DNA of 64,000 nucleotides from NCBI GenBank assembly GCA_965230045.1, contig OZ245940.1, forward strand, positions 3,286,001 to 3,350,000, read 5' to 3'. The DNA comes from G963662905 sp965230045. Its GTDB lineage: Bacteria; Bacteroidota; Bacteroidia; Bacteroidales; WRLA01. Of the stretch, positions 36,262 through 45,906 are shown in pieces (the stretch's first letter is position 1; each line of letters begins with the position of its first letter). The notes beneath the pieces are model-generated. The model had not been told where the DNA came from. It did not search any database and saw nothing but the letters and a program-made list of their open reading frames with translations. A program made the position numbers and the translations under genes.

Positions 36262-36702
36262 ATGAAAAAAATTGCCGGCAACGCATTAACGATCATCTTT
36301 TCCCTGATGATCATTTTCCATATCCTTGTGCTTTTTAAAATCATTCCCTACACAGTGGTTTGGGGCGGCAACCTGCAAAGTCCCTTACAGATGTATATTT
36401 ATGAATCCATCACACTGGCTATCAATTTATTATTTCTTACAGTTGTACTGATGCGCATGAAAAGATTGAAGGCCTTTCTGTCGGTTTCGGCACAAAACAT
36501 TTTTCTGGGATTGATGGCAGCACTTTTTCTGCTCAACACCATTGGCAATTTTTATTCAGAAAGTTTTTGGGAAAAGGTGATTTTTACACCTGTAGGTTTC
36601 GTGATGTCGCTGCTTTCGCTCATATTGTTGTTAAGCCGCGATCCAAAAATCAGAAAACCGGAACAGCCGATAGCTGAGGCCGAAAAGCCCGCCCAGGAAT
36701 AA
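36262..36702 (+). CDS. Small four-helix membrane protein of unknown function
   Basis: 146 residues with four hydrophobic segments (about 7-27, 45-63, 77-96 and 106-124) and a short charged, proline-rich cytoplasmic tail (KIRKPEQPIAEAEKP). The region IIPYTVVWGGNL between helices 1 and 2 is conserved in similar small Bacteroidota proteins, all of unknown function. Converges with the LytTR regulator 10 bp away. The start follows the ATG at 36262. No functional hint from the neighbours. Confidence 0.72.
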   Translation: MKKIAGNALTIIFSLMIIFHILVLFKIIPYTVVWGGNLQSPLQMYIYESITLAINLLFLTVVLMRMKRLKAFLSVSAQNIFLGLMAALFLLNTIGNFYSESFWEKVIFTPVGFVMSLLSLILLLSRDPKIRKPEQPIAEAEKPAQE

Positions 36703-36712
36703 TCCACTGCAT

Positions 36713-37435
36713 CTATTCCGAATAATAGCTCAACCTTCTCAGTACCATTTCTTTATAACTGCGCCCAATGGGCAGTTTATCGCCGGCAATCCCTACCGAA
36801 GCGGGTGACAAACTTTCAATTTTGTTTACGGAAACGATATAGGATTTGTGAATCCGGATAAACTTTTCCTCCGGCAGCTCCTCCTCTATTTTGCTGATGC
36901 GGTACTTCACAAACATTTTATCACCACATGTATTGATGCGCACATAATCCTTCAGGCTTTCGATATAGCAGATATCGTCCAGCATCACCTTAATCATGGT
37001 TTTATTGCGCTTTACAAAGATATATCCCTTGTCATTACTTTCATTGACCTGCACATTTTTCGGGCTTTGCTGTTTTGAGATTTTTTGTGCATGAAAACGG
37101 TTAATGGTCTTTAAAAAACGGCTGAATGAAATCGGCTTCAGAAGATAATCCAGCACATTAAGGTCAAAAGCCTCTATGGCATAATTGCGATAAGCCGTGG
37201 TAAAAACAATGGCCGGAGGATTTTCCAGGCTTTTTAAAAACTGGATTCCATTGAGTTCGGGCATCTGGATATCAAGCAAAACCAGATCCACTTTATGCTT
37301 GCGCAGCAACTGAAAAGCATCCAGCGCATTACTGCACGTAGCCACAAGTTCTACATCATCCAGTTTTTCAACATGCGATTGGATTACCCGCAAAGCCAAA
37401 GGTTCATCGTCCACAGCAATACATTTTATTTTCAT
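36713..37435 (-). CDS. LytTR-family response regulator
   Basis: 240-aa regulator: receiver domain at residues 1-120 with the phosphoacceptor Asp in LVLLDIQMPELNG, then a LytTR DNA-binding domain (FVKRNKTMIKVMLDDICYIE, KFIRIHKSYIVS). Its start overlaps the end of the histidine kinase gene by 4 bp, so both are translated together. LytTR regulators bind direct repeats near target promoters; targets cannot be deduced here. Complete and typical in size. Confidence 0.94.
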   Translation of the reverse strand: MKIKCIAVDDEPLALRVIQSHVEKLDDVELVATCSNALDAFQLLRKHKVDLVLLDIQMPELNGIQFLKSLENPPAIVFTTAYRNYAIEAFDLNVLDYLLKPISFSRFLKTINRFHAQKISKQQSPKNVQVNESNDKGYIFVKRNKTMIKVMLDDICYIESLKDYVRINTCGDKMFVKYRISKIEEELPEEKFIRIHKSYIVSVNKIESLSPASVGIAGDKLPIGRSYKEMVLRRLSYYSE

Positions 37436-38547
37436 GATTCCTCCTCTTTTAAGTCAATGATTCCCAATGGAATTATAAGTTGGATGGCAAACTCATCTTC
37501 ACCTGAATGCACATTAAGGCTATAACGTTCAGGATAGATCAGGTCAAGTCGCCTCTTCACATTTTTTAGTCCAATTCCTTCCGTATAGCTTTCTTTTTCG
37601 TGCAATTGCTCTGCCTGATTGTTTTTTACTTCAAAAAGTAAATTCCCTGCATTTATCTTCAGGTCAATTTTCACCCAGGGCTTGCTGATCTTTCGGCTCA
37701 TACCGTGTTTAAAGGCATTTTCCACAAAAGGAATCAGCAAAAGCGGCGGCACAAAAATATCGGGCAGGTCTTTTTCCACTTCAATATCAATCTGAACGCC
37801 ATCCTGATAACGGATTTTCTCCAGTTCTATATAATCGCTGAGCAATTGTATTTCTTTGCGCAGCGGAACTGCACGCGCATTGCAATCGTAGAGCATATAA
37901 CTGAGCAAATCCGAGAGTCGCAAAACGATTTCCGGAGCTTTCTCCGATTTGTCCAGCGTTAAGGCATAGAGGTTATTGAGCGTATTAAAAAGAAAATGCG
38001 GATGGATTTGTGACTTCAGGAATTTGAGCTCTGCATCCATTTTCTCTTCCTTTAGCTGCTGATTACGCCGCTGGTTTACAATCCAGTATTCGACCAATTT
38101 TACCACGGCAAAAATGGCCGGCATAGCATATATATTAAAGAAAATATACACAAAATTAAACCGCCAGAAAACCAATTTACTTTGATGCTCCGGGTACATA
38201 ATTCCGTATAATCCATAAATATAAACCACCCTTTGCAGCAGAATAAAAAACGCAGCACTCAGCAAAAACAATCCCAGAAAAGCCTTATACCTTTTCTGTA
38301 AGAGATAGCGGGGAATTAGAAAATAAACCGTAAGATAAGCCACCAGAATATCAATCCAAAATGTGAAGGAATACTGCATAAGGGCTTTGGGAAAATTCAC
38401 TGACTCATAAATCAGGTAATAAAGGAAGGCATACGCAAAAAGATAGGCCAACCACAATGCTGCATGAATGAGCGGTCTGTATCGCCTGTAACCATTCCAT
38501 CCGGTGATGTCGGCAAGATTAACTTTTTCGAACTCAATATTTGTCAT
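37432..38547 (-). CDS. LytS-type sensor histidine kinase (His_kinase family)
   Basis: 371-aa membrane kinase with four hydrophobic segments in residues 25-150 (no large periplasmic sensor domain), then a coiled region and the His_kinase domain with IHPHFLFNTLNNLYAL (phosphorylated His) and an ATPase domain (VPPLLLIPFVENAFKHGM, GIGLKNVKRRLDLIYP). It forms a two-component pair with the downstream LytTR regulator, overlapping by 4 bp. The signal is unknown; kinases of this type often sense envelope or membrane state. Confidence 0.93.
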   Translation of the reverse strand: MTNIEFEKVNLADITGWNGYRRYRPLIHAALWLAYLFAYAFLYYLIYESVNFPKALMQYSFTFWIDILVAYLTVYFLIPRYLLQKRYKAFLGLFLLSAAFFILLQRVVYIYGLYGIMYPEHQSKLVFWRFNFVYIFFNIYAMPAIFAVVKLVEYWIVNQRRNQQLKEEKMDAELKFLKSQIHPHFLFNTLNNLYALTLDKSEKAPEIVLRLSDLLSYMLYDCNARAVPLRKEIQLLSDYIELEKIRYQDGVQIDIEVEKDLPDIFVPPLLLIPFVENAFKHGMSRKISKPWVKIDLKINAGNLLFEVKNNQAEQLHEKESYTEGIGLKNVKRRLDLIYPERYSLNVHSGEDEFAIQLIIPLGIIDLKEEES

Positions 38548-38759
38548 CGATTCAAAAATACATAAAAGATTGGCCGGAAACTAAAAAGAGTGCGCAACAA
38601 CAATCGCCAATCGACAAACAACAGCCTGTACATGTCCAACGCCATTCGTAACTAACACAAATCAATTTAGATGCCGCTGCAGGGATTTGATCCACTTAAT
38701 TTGTATTGAGCCTCTTATGCAGATAATTTGGTCTCAAAATCATCGAAAAAAAGAATATC

Positions 38760-40919
38760 ATGAAAAAACAGAAAACATTATACCCAAAGCAGCCTAATGG
38801 CATTCAGTTAGTACTGATCCTTTTTCTTGTTTTGGCTTCTTTTGCTCAGGCACAAACGCAATTCAAGAAAAAAGACCTGAAAACAAATTTCAAAAACGGC
38901 TGTGAAATACAGGCATATGATATTAATCAGGACGGTTATCAGGATCTTTTATGCGCCGGGGATGGTTATGGGAAATCTGTCATCTGGTTTGAAAACCTGC
39001 ACGACCGCAGCTTTGAAGAACACATCATCAGCAGTACTTTTCCGGTTGCACGTTCGGCTCGTTGCGCTGATTTCAATCAAGACGGACTAACAGATGTTAT
39101 TGCTGCCTCCGTGCAAGGCAATATGATTTCGATTTGGCAGCAAGGTACTGATTTTGAATGGACAGAGCATAACATTACTGTTAATTTCACAGGAGCACAT
39201 ACGGTTTCCATAAAAGACATCAACGAAGATGGCCTGCCCGACTTTCTCTGCTCCGGTTTTGATTTCGAGGGGCATGAGAGCGATATCGCCTGGTGGGAAA
39301 ACAAGGGTGGTTTTGATTTTGAAAAGCATCATATTTCCGACCGTTTTCAAACATCGCCATTTATCGAGGCCGCAGATTTGGATAATGACGGAGATGAAGA
39401 TATCCTTGCCTGCGGCGAACTTGATGACGAAATCCTGTGGTGGGAAAATGATGGTGAAGAGCATTTCACCGAACACATGATCGACAGCACTTTAAACGCT
39501 CCGCATACTGTGAGCGCCCGTGATGTGGACGGAGATGGCGATATGGACTTATTGGTCGCTGCCTGTCTCAGCAGTAAAATGGCCTGGTACGAAAACAAAG
39601 GCTACAACCATTTCAAGCGTCACAATCTGGAATTAATGCCCGGCGCTCTGTGGTTAGATGCAGCTGATATGAACGGAGATGGCCTTACCGATATGATTGG
39701 AGGAGGAATGGGTTCACCACGCATCGCTATTTGGCATCAGGATGAAGAAGGAAATTTTAACCGCAGTTTCCTCGATGATATTTTCCAGGGATTATTCTCG
39801 CTCAGCCCCTCAGATTTAGATAATGACGGCGATATGGATCTGGCGGCAATCAGCTACACAAAGCATACTGTTTCCTGGTTTATGAACCAAACCACCGATC
39901 CCGATTACATCAACAAACCCGAAAGTATCGCCTTTGACCATGAACGCGATCGCTATTTGGTAAGCAATTGCGGCGGAAACAACATCCTCGCCATCAATAA
40001 AAAAACCAAAGAGCAGGAAATTTTTATCAGCGGCATTGATTCGCCCTTAGGAAACTGCATTTGTAACAATGTACTGTATGTCAGCAGTGGAAAGAAAGTC
40101 TTCGGATATTCCCTCGAAAACGGAAATCAGGTTTTTGAAATTGAAATTGATGCTTTTGCACATATGGACGGAATGACATCGGATTCCGATGGCTTTCTGT
40201 ATGTTATTGACACAGGCGGCGGCATCTATAAAATTGATCCCGGCAACAACAGCAGCGAATGCATCGTAAACAGCGGCCTGGCGCAATATGTGCAGGATTG
40301 CATTTATGATCCGTTCAATAACCGATTGCTCAGTGTGGCCTGGTCGCCGGCAGCACCGGTTCAGGCTATTGATCTGGAAACTTATGAAGTTACCACCGCA
40401 ACGGAAACTACTTTTGGATATTACGATGGCATTGCTATGGATCAATATGGCAACGTTTTTCTGGCTTCCCATGGCGGAACCGGCAGGATTATCAAATACG
40501 AAGCCGATTTTTCCGATTATGAAATTATTTCTACCGGGCACAACGAAGCCGCAGGACTGGATTACAACCCATGGGACAATGTGCTGGCCATCCCGAATTT
40601 CGGCGGACACAGCATTGATTTTATTGAATTTTCGACGACGGAAACAGGACATCTCAACAAAAAAAATGAACATCTGAACATTATGCCCAACCCCAGTAAT
40701 GGACGGTTCAAAATCAACTGTACGCACGAATGTTCAGGCAATGCGTATGTGGACATACTGAACAGCCGTGGGGCAGTAATCGTCAGTTCCTATCCGCTGG
40801 ATCGCTTTGAAAAAGACAAATGGGCCGAAATGAATTTATCACATCTACCGAAAGGGGCGTATATACTGAGCATCAGAAACGAAAAAGAGAAATACAACAA
40901 AAAACTGATTATTCAGTGA
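38760..40919 (+). CDS. Secreted FG-GAP/beta-propeller protein with T9SS domain
   Basis: 719 residues. Signal peptide (LVLILFLVLASFAQAQ); FG-GAP/VCBS repeats with calcium-binding DxDxDG loops at about 45-375 (DINQDGYQDLLC, DVDGDGDMDLLVA, DLDNDGDMDLAA); a second propeller resembling SMP-30/NHL at about 385-630; and a T9SS type A sorting domain at the C-terminus (LNIMPNPSNGRFKINC, ending NKKLIIQ). It is likely a surface adhesin or binding protein rather than an enzyme. A terminator follows at 40971. Divergent from the two-component pair, which could regulate it, but nothing proves this. Confidence 0.88.
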   Translation: MKKQKTLYPKQPNGIQLVLILFLVLASFAQAQTQFKKKDLKTNFKNGCEIQAYDINQDGYQDLLCAGDGYGKSVIWFENLHDRSFEEHIISSTFPVARSARCADFNQDGLTDVIAASVQGNMISIWQQGTDFEWTEHNITVNFTGAHTVSIKDINEDGLPDFLCSGFDFEGHESDIAWWENKGGFDFEKHHISDRFQTSPFIEAADLDNDGDEDILACGELDDEILWWENDGEEHFTEHMIDSTLNAPHTVSARDVDGDGDMDLLVAACLSSKMAWYENKGYNHFKRHNLELMPGALWLDAADMNGDGLTDMIGGGMGSPRIAIWHQDEEGNFNRSFLDDIFQGLFSLSPSDLDNDGDMDLAAISYTKHTVSWFMNQTTDPDYINKPESIAFDHERDRYLVSNCGGNNILAINKKTKEQEIFISGIDSPLGNCICNNVLYVSSGKKVFGYSLENGNQVFEIEIDAFAHMDGMTSDSDGFLYVIDTGGGIYKIDPGNNSSECIVNSGLAQYVQDCIYDPFNNRLLSVAWSPAAPVQAIDLETYEVTTATETTFGYYDGIAMDQYGNVFLASHGGTGRIIKYEADFSDYEIISTGHNEAAGLDYNPWDNVLAIPNFGGHSIDFIEFSTTETGHLNKKNEHLNIMPNPSNGRFKINCTHECSGNAYVDILNSRGAVIVSSYPLDRFEKDKWAEMNLSHLPKGAYILSIRNEKEKYNKKLIIQ

Positions 40920-40970
40920 ACGAATAAAGACAAACATTCGATTACCCCAAATTACAAATCACTGCTAAGC

Positions 40971-40993
40971 CCGGAAGGAATTCCGGTTTTTTT
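40971..40993 (+). terminator. Terminator of FG-GAP protein gene
   Basis: Perfect stem CCGGAA-GGAA-TTCCGG followed by seven T. Confidence 0.82.
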
Positions 40994-41114
40994 AATATCT
41001 GCGTGGAGCAGCCTCTAATTATTTCAAACAATCGAAAACCCGAACAAAAATCAAATTATAAAAATTCAACTTTGCATCATCAATTTTTCTATCTTTATAG
41101 CCAAATCAGCCAAC

Positions 41115-42422
41115 ATGAAACTGCAAAAAGCTTTTTATTCGTATTCTCTTCTTTTTGTTCTCCTCCTGTTTTTGTGCGCTTCCTGCAAAAACGACAAAAC
41201 CCACCATAAAATAGCGATCACCCAAAAAGGGACATCCATTTATAAAGCAGGTAATGCCGTTAAACAGCAGGTTGAACTATACAGTCCCTATCGTTTCGAG
41301 CTTGTTGACACAACCACAGGCTCATACGAAAATCTTAGTTTGCTGGCCAGCGGTGCATGCGATTTTACCATCATCCAAAACAGTTTGGATTATAGCCGCT
41401 GTGGATATTCCTCTGAAATACTGGATAAAAACATACGGACTATTATGCCGCTTTATATGCAAATTGTTTTTATCATCCATCCCGACAGCCTGAAATACGA
41501 CAAGCTTTATGATCTTGTAAAAGGCCGTCGTGTTGGAATGGGTCCCGAAACCAGCGGAACGGCCTGGCTCGTCAAAAAAATCTTTCATGAGTTTGGTCTT
41601 AAGGATGATGATTATACCGCTGTGCATACGCCATTCAATGAAAACACCGTCAATGAAAATATTGATATCAGCTGCTCTGTAACCAGCTTCAACAATCCTC
41701 GTATTATTAAAATGCTGGAACAGGACAATCTCCGCTTGTTTTCCCTCGACAAGCCATCAACCATCGAAATTGAAGGCTCTGCCGTGCACGGGATCAGCAT
41801 GAAAAACCTCACCATCGAACCTTGCATCATTCCCCGCTATACTTATTCCGACAAACCCGAAACGCCGGTACTTACAGCTGGAACTATGGGACTTTTGCTT
41901 TGCCGCAGCGAAGTACCTGAGGATGTGGTTTATGAGATTACAAAAACAATCATTGAACACAAGCCCCTTCTGCTCAATGAAGACCCGATTTTTAACGGCA
42001 TACGCGAAGCCTTCAATACCAACATCCTGCGTTTTCCCGTGCATCCGGGAGCAAATATGTATTACGAAAGGGCTTTGCCGGGATTTCTGGAAAAATATGC
42101 CGAAGTAATTGCACTTATTTTTACCGTTTTGGCTCTGCTTGCCGGTGCAATAACTTCCATCAGCAACTGGCAAAGAAGAAGAAAAAAGAACCGGATTGAC
42201 GTTTATTACAAAGAAATACTCAATATAGACAACCAAATTAGCCGAATTAACACTCAGGAAGAAGTCGGCCAAACCGAACAAAAGCTACTCAAAATCCGCA
42301 ACGAAGCCTTCGAGAAACTCATACACGAAAAGCTGATGGCCAATGAAAGTTTTAATATCTTCCTGAAAGTTTTGGAAAACACACAACAGCATCTTGCAAA
42401 AAAAGCTTCCACAATGCAATAG
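41115..42422 (+). CDS. TAXI-family solute-binding lipoprotein with C-terminal membrane helix and cytoplasmic coil
   Basis: The signal ends LCASC (lipobox). Residues about 30-310 are a periplasmic-binding fold of the TAXI group (KIAITQKGTSIYKAGNAVKQ, VKGRRVGMGPETSGTAWLVK). TAXI proteins normally deliver substrate to a TRAP transporter, but no TRAP membrane genes are near. Instead a transmembrane helix (about 335-355, VIALIFTVLALLAGAI) leads into a basic (WQRRRKKNR), predicted coiled-coil cytoplasmic tail of about 75 residues. The layout suggests a membrane-bound sensor or scaffold. The gene lies 78 bp before the conserved 470-aa gene on the same strand. Confidence 0.8.
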   Translation: MKLQKAFYSYSLLFVLLLFLCASCKNDKTHHKIAITQKGTSIYKAGNAVKQQVELYSPYRFELVDTTTGSYENLSLLASGACDFTIIQNSLDYSRCGYSSEILDKNIRTIMPLYMQIVFIIHPDSLKYDKLYDLVKGRRVGMGPETSGTAWLVKKIFHEFGLKDDDYTAVHTPFNENTVNENIDISCSVTSFNNPRIIKMLEQDNLRLFSLDKPSTIEIEGSAVHGISMKNLTIEPCIIPRYTYSDKPETPVLTAGTMGLLLCRSEVPEDVVYEITKTIIEHKPLLLNEDPIFNGIREAFNTNILRFPVHPGANMYYERALPGFLEKYAEVIALIFTVLALLAGAITSISNWQRRRKKNRIDVYYKEILNIDNQISRINTQEEVGQTEQKLLKIRNEAFEKLIHEKLMANESFNIFLKVLENTQQHLAKKASTMQ

Positions 42423-42500
42423 CGCCCGCTTGTTAAATTTTGCGTACTTTTGAAGAGTACTGAACAAAACAGCTTGTTGAACGCTGTTTGAAAAAAAGAT

Positions 42501-43913
42501 ATGGCTGAAGAAATATTGACTACAAGCAAAAAAGCATTGCGCATCAACCTTACGGATGATATTTACGGCACTTTCGCGGAGATAGGTGCAGGCCAGGAAG
42601 TTGCACGGCAGTTTTTCCGTGCCGGTGCTGCATCAGGCACGATCGCCAGCACAATCTCAGCTTACGATATGGCATACAGCGATGCACTTTACGGATCCCG
42701 TGCCGACCGCCGTTATGTTTGCCGCGAACGACTGGAAAAGATGCTTCAGGTAGAATTTGATAAAGTGGTGTCAATCCTGGGCGAGCAACGACCGAAAAAG
42801 ACCCGCTTTTTTGCATTTGCCAATACGGTTACCACCATCAATTTCAAAAAAGACAATGAAGGGCACGGCTGGATTGGCTTCCGCTTTCAGCTTGATGCGG
42901 ATCAAGGCCCCAATCAGGTTTTGCTGCATGTGCGCCTGCTTGAAAACGACAGCCTCCTGCAGCAAAGAACATTGGGAATCTTTGGCGTGAACCTGATGTA
43001 TGCCTGTTATAAACATTGGGAATATCCAAACACATTTATTCAGTCGCTTCTCGATAACCTGGGTCGTGACCAGCTCGAAATCAATATGATCCATATGGAC
43101 GGCCCGGAACTCGGCTATGTGGACAACCGTCTGCTTGCCGTTCAGCTGGTCAAAAACAAAATGGCCCCGGCCATCATGTTCGACCGCTATGGCGAAGTGC
43201 AGGAACCCGGCGATATGGTCTATAAGAAAAATGTGCTTGCTTTCCGTGGCAGCTTCCGCCCTATTACATATGTGGGCATTGATATGATCAAATCCAGCTA
43301 TGCCATTTTCAAAAAAGACAAGGATTATGATCGCGATAACACCATCGCTTTATGCGAGATTACGCTCAACAACCTGCTCGAAGACGGTGATTTTCATGAA
43401 CGTGATTTCCTGGCACGTGTCGATATCCTCAACGGAATGGGACAAAATGTGATGGTGTCTAATTTCAGGGAATATTTTAAGCTGGTAAACTATCTTTCGA
43501 GATTCCGCATCATGAACCTGCGCATCGTAATTGGTGTGCTTACATTCATCAAGGTACTCGACCGGAAATATTATACGCATCTGAAAGGCGGAATACTGGA
43601 AGCCTTTGGCAAGCTGTTTACGCAAAATATGAAACTTTATGTGTATCCGGCACTAAAAAAAGACAGCGATGAACTGCTCAGCTCTAAAAACCTGGAATTA
43701 CCCGAAGATATTGAATTGCTATATAAACATCTTGTTTCCTGCAAAAAAATCATCGATATTAAAAAGGTAAACCGGGAGCGGATGAATGTATTCAGCCATC
43801 AGGTTTTGGAAATGATTCAAAATCAGCAGGAAGGCTGGGAAGAGCTTGTTCCGAAATATGTTTCGGACATGATTATCAAAAACGAATTATTTGGCTATAA
43901 ACCAAAATTATAA
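42501..43913 (+). CDS. Conserved Bacteroidota protein of unknown function, 470 aa
   Basis: Large soluble protein with very regular codon use. The start (LRINLTDDIYGTFAEIGAGQ, then EVARQFFRAGAASGTIASTI) and FFAFANTVTTINFKKDNEGH are strongly conserved in Bacteroidota proteins that I recall only under vague or misleading names (some as nucleotidyltransferase or receptor). I see no catalytic motif I can defend. No signal peptide. Its stop codon directly abuts the start of aat (no gap), so the two are coupled. A TACTTTTG box lies at 42445-42452. Confidence 0.75.
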   Translation: MAEEILTTSKKALRINLTDDIYGTFAEIGAGQEVARQFFRAGAASGTIASTISAYDMAYSDALYGSRADRRYVCRERLEKMLQVEFDKVVSILGEQRPKKTRFFAFANTVTTINFKKDNEGHGWIGFRFQLDADQGPNQVLLHVRLLENDSLLQQRTLGIFGVNLMYACYKHWEYPNTFIQSLLDNLGRDQLEINMIHMDGPELGYVDNRLLAVQLVKNKMAPAIMFDRYGEVQEPGDMVYKKNVLAFRGSFRPITYVGIDMIKSSYAIFKKDKDYDRDNTIALCEITLNNLLEDGDFHERDFLARVDILNGMGQNVMVSNFREYFKLVNYLSRFRIMNLRIVIGVLTFIKVLDRKYYTHLKGGILEAFGKLFTQNMKLYVYPALKKDSDELLSSKNLELPEDIELLYKHLVSCKKIIDIKKVNRERMNVFSHQVLEMIQNQQEGWEELVPKYVSDMIIKNELFGYKPKL

Positions 43914-44624
43914 ATGCCTGTTTACCAACTCAGCGACGAACATTATGCTTTTCCTGCACCGGAAAATGCCACACAGGACGGCCTCGTAGCTATTGGCGGC
44001 GACCTGGAACCGGAACGTTTGCTGAATGCGTACATCAATGGAATTTTTCCGTGGTACGAAGGCGATACCATTATGTGGTGGTCGCCCGATCCGCGCCTTG
44101 TGGTTTTTCCCCGGGAAGCCAAATTCAGCAAAAGCCTGCGCCAGACGGTGAAGAAAAAACCTTTTGAAATCCGCTTCGATACTGCTTTTGAAGACGTGAT
44201 CCGTTCCTGCGCCGATAGTCCCCGCGCCGGGCAGGAAGGGGGCACATGGATCACAAATGAAATGATTGAAGCCTATACGGCATTGCACAATTATGGATTT
44301 GCCCATTCGGTCGAAGCCTGGCATAATGGAAAACTGGTGGGCGGATTGTATGGCCTGGCCATTGGTAAAGTGTTTTTTGGTGAAAGCATGTTCCATAAAA
44401 TGACCGATGCTTCCAAAGTGTGCTTTTATCATTTGGTACAATTCCTTATCGAAAACAAGTACAACATTATTGATGCACAGCAGGATACACCGCACTTACG
44501 GACTTTAGGCGGACGGCTTCTTAAACGAAATGATTTCCTCGGCATAATCAATGACAGCCTCAAAGGAGATTTGCGCGCAGGAAAATGGTCACCGACAAGC
44601 GAAATTGTGAAAAAAAATCCATAA
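43914..44624 (+). CDS. aat: Leucyl/phenylalanyl-tRNA--protein transferase
   Basis: Transfers Leu or Phe from aminoacyl-tRNA to proteins with N-terminal Arg or Lys, marking them for ClpS/ClpAP degradation (N-end rule). The 236-aa protein has the family pattern: GLVAIGGDLEPERLLNAYIN, GIFPWYE, WWSPDPRLVV, HSVEAWHNGKLVGGLYGLAI and FFGESMF, with DAQQDTPHLRTLGG at the end. Start ATG directly after the stop of the preceding gene. Complete. Confidence 0.96.
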   Translation: MPVYQLSDEHYAFPAPENATQDGLVAIGGDLEPERLLNAYINGIFPWYEGDTIMWWSPDPRLVVFPREAKFSKSLRQTVKKKPFEIRFDTAFEDVIRSCADSPRAGQEGGTWITNEMIEAYTALHNYGFAHSVEAWHNGKLVGGLYGLAIGKVFFGESMFHKMTDASKVCFYHLVQFLIENKYNIIDAQQDTPHLRTLGGRLLKRNDFLGIINDSLKGDLRAGKWSPTSEIVKKNP

Positions 44625-44682
44625 TCGGGACTATCCTTTTATTATTTTTGTGGGTTCATTGAAAAAGCAAAAAGAAAGAACT

Positions 44683-45072
44683 ATGTCACAAGAAATAACA
44701 GGAAAATTGGTACAGTTGCTGGAAGAGCAAAAAGGAGAAAGTGCACGTGGGCCATGGCTCAAGCAGGAATTTGTAATTGAAACCGAAGAAAAATTCCCAA
44801 AGCAAATATGTTTGGCAGCCTGGAACGAACGTGCTTCTGCCCTTAAAAGTTTTCAGCCTGGTGAACGCTTAAAAGTTGCCTTTGATATCGAATCGAGAGA
44901 ATTCCGTGGAAAGTGGTATACCAACCTTAAAGCGTGGAGTGTGGATCGGGATACAGCAGGTGCAGCACCAGCAGGCGCTCCAGACCCGGCTCCGCAAGGC
45001 TTGCCACAGGCACCACCTCACAGCCTTCAGGATATTCCACCCGAATCAGATTCGGATGATCTGCCATTCTAA
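44683..45072 (+). CDS. DUF3127 protein (OB-fold, ssDNA-binding-like)
   Basis: 129 aa. MSQEITGKLVQLLEEQKGES, FVIETEEKFPKQICLAAWNE and ESREFRGKWYTNLKAW match DUF3127, which resembles the OB fold of single-strand DNA-binding proteins. The C-terminal part is rich in Ala, Pro and Gly and ends in an acidic tip ESDSDDLPF, exactly like the SSB tip that binds partner proteins. This suggests a role in DNA replication or repair. A TATTTTTG box (44643-44650) lies in the 58-bp gap after aat. The next gene begins immediately after its stop. Confidence 0.85.
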   Translation: MSQEITGKLVQLLEEQKGESARGPWLKQEFVIETEEKFPKQICLAAWNERASALKSFQPGERLKVAFDIESREFRGKWYTNLKAWSVDRDTAGAAPAGAPDPAPQGLPQAPPHSLQDIPPESDSDDLPF

Positions 45073-45906
45073 ATGTATGCAGTGAAAACTGATGAACTGA
45101 TTTTTCTCAATGGCCGGTTCCAGCATGGATCGCCTTCCACTGAAATCCACAGTCGCCGTATCTACGAAGTATTGCGTGTTGTTGATGCCTGTCCTCTTTT
45201 CCTCGAAGAACATCTTGCACGCCTGGAGAAATCCGTGCAACATGCCAGCCTTTGCTCCTACCCTGGAAATAATAAAATCAGGCAGTATGTGATTGATTTC
45301 CTTAGTCAGTGCCATATGATAAACGGGAATTTTGAGATTTGCCTGATTTATTCTGAAGGCAATCAGCATGATGTGCAGATACAGGAGTTGCCACATCACT
45401 ATCCCGGAGAAGAACTCTACAGGCAGGGTGTGGTATGCCAGCTGCTTTTCGATGAGCGGGAAAACCCACAAATCAAAGAGCAGGGACTGGCCGTCAGGCA
45501 AAAGGCGGACAAAATCCTAAAAGACAAAAATATATACGAAACTGTTTTGGTAAACCGAAACGGCCTGGTCACAGAGGGAAGTCGTTCAAATCTTTTTTTG
45601 ATAAAAGGAAAGGAAATTTATACTGCCCCCGAAAAATTGGTTTTGGCCGGAATAACACGTCAAAAGATCATAAACACCATCCGGTCAGGCCCTTATGTCT
45701 TTAAAAGCAAAGCGGTTCATTATCAAGAGCTCCAAAGCTTCGACGCAGCATTTATCAGCGGGACTTCACCAAAGGTACTGGCCATAAACCAAATCGACAG
45801 CTTTTTCTTTGATCCGATAAATCCATTGATCCGGTGGTGTGCAGAAGATTATGAGCACATCCTGCAAAAGGACATCAGGAAATACCAGCAAAACCTAAAA
45901 TCATGA
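45073..45906 (+). CDS. Class IV aminotransferase (PabC/IlvE fold)
   Basis: PLP enzyme of fold type IV: IYEVLRVVDACPLFLEEHLA near the start and LVTEGSRSNLFLIKGKEIYT with ITRQKII near residue 200 (phosphate-binding region). The PLP lysine probably lies in the segment IKEQGLAVRQKADKI. Candidates are aminodeoxychorismate lyase, branched-chain or D-amino acid transaminase; the GSRSN form is common in PabC-like and D-amino-acid types. 277 aa, complete. It abuts the DUF3127 gene and overlaps the next by 4 bp. Confidence 0.82.
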   Translation: MYAVKTDELIFLNGRFQHGSPSTEIHSRRIYEVLRVVDACPLFLEEHLARLEKSVQHASLCSYPGNNKIRQYVIDFLSQCHMINGNFEICLIYSEGNQHDVQIQELPHHYPGEELYRQGVVCQLLFDERENPQIKEQGLAVRQKADKILKDKNIYETVLVNRNGLVTEGSRSNLFLIKGKEIYTAPEKLVLAGITRQKIINTIRSGPYVFKSKAVHYQELQSFDAAFISGTSPKVLAINQIDSFFFDPINPLIRWCAEDYEHILQKDIRKYQQNLKS

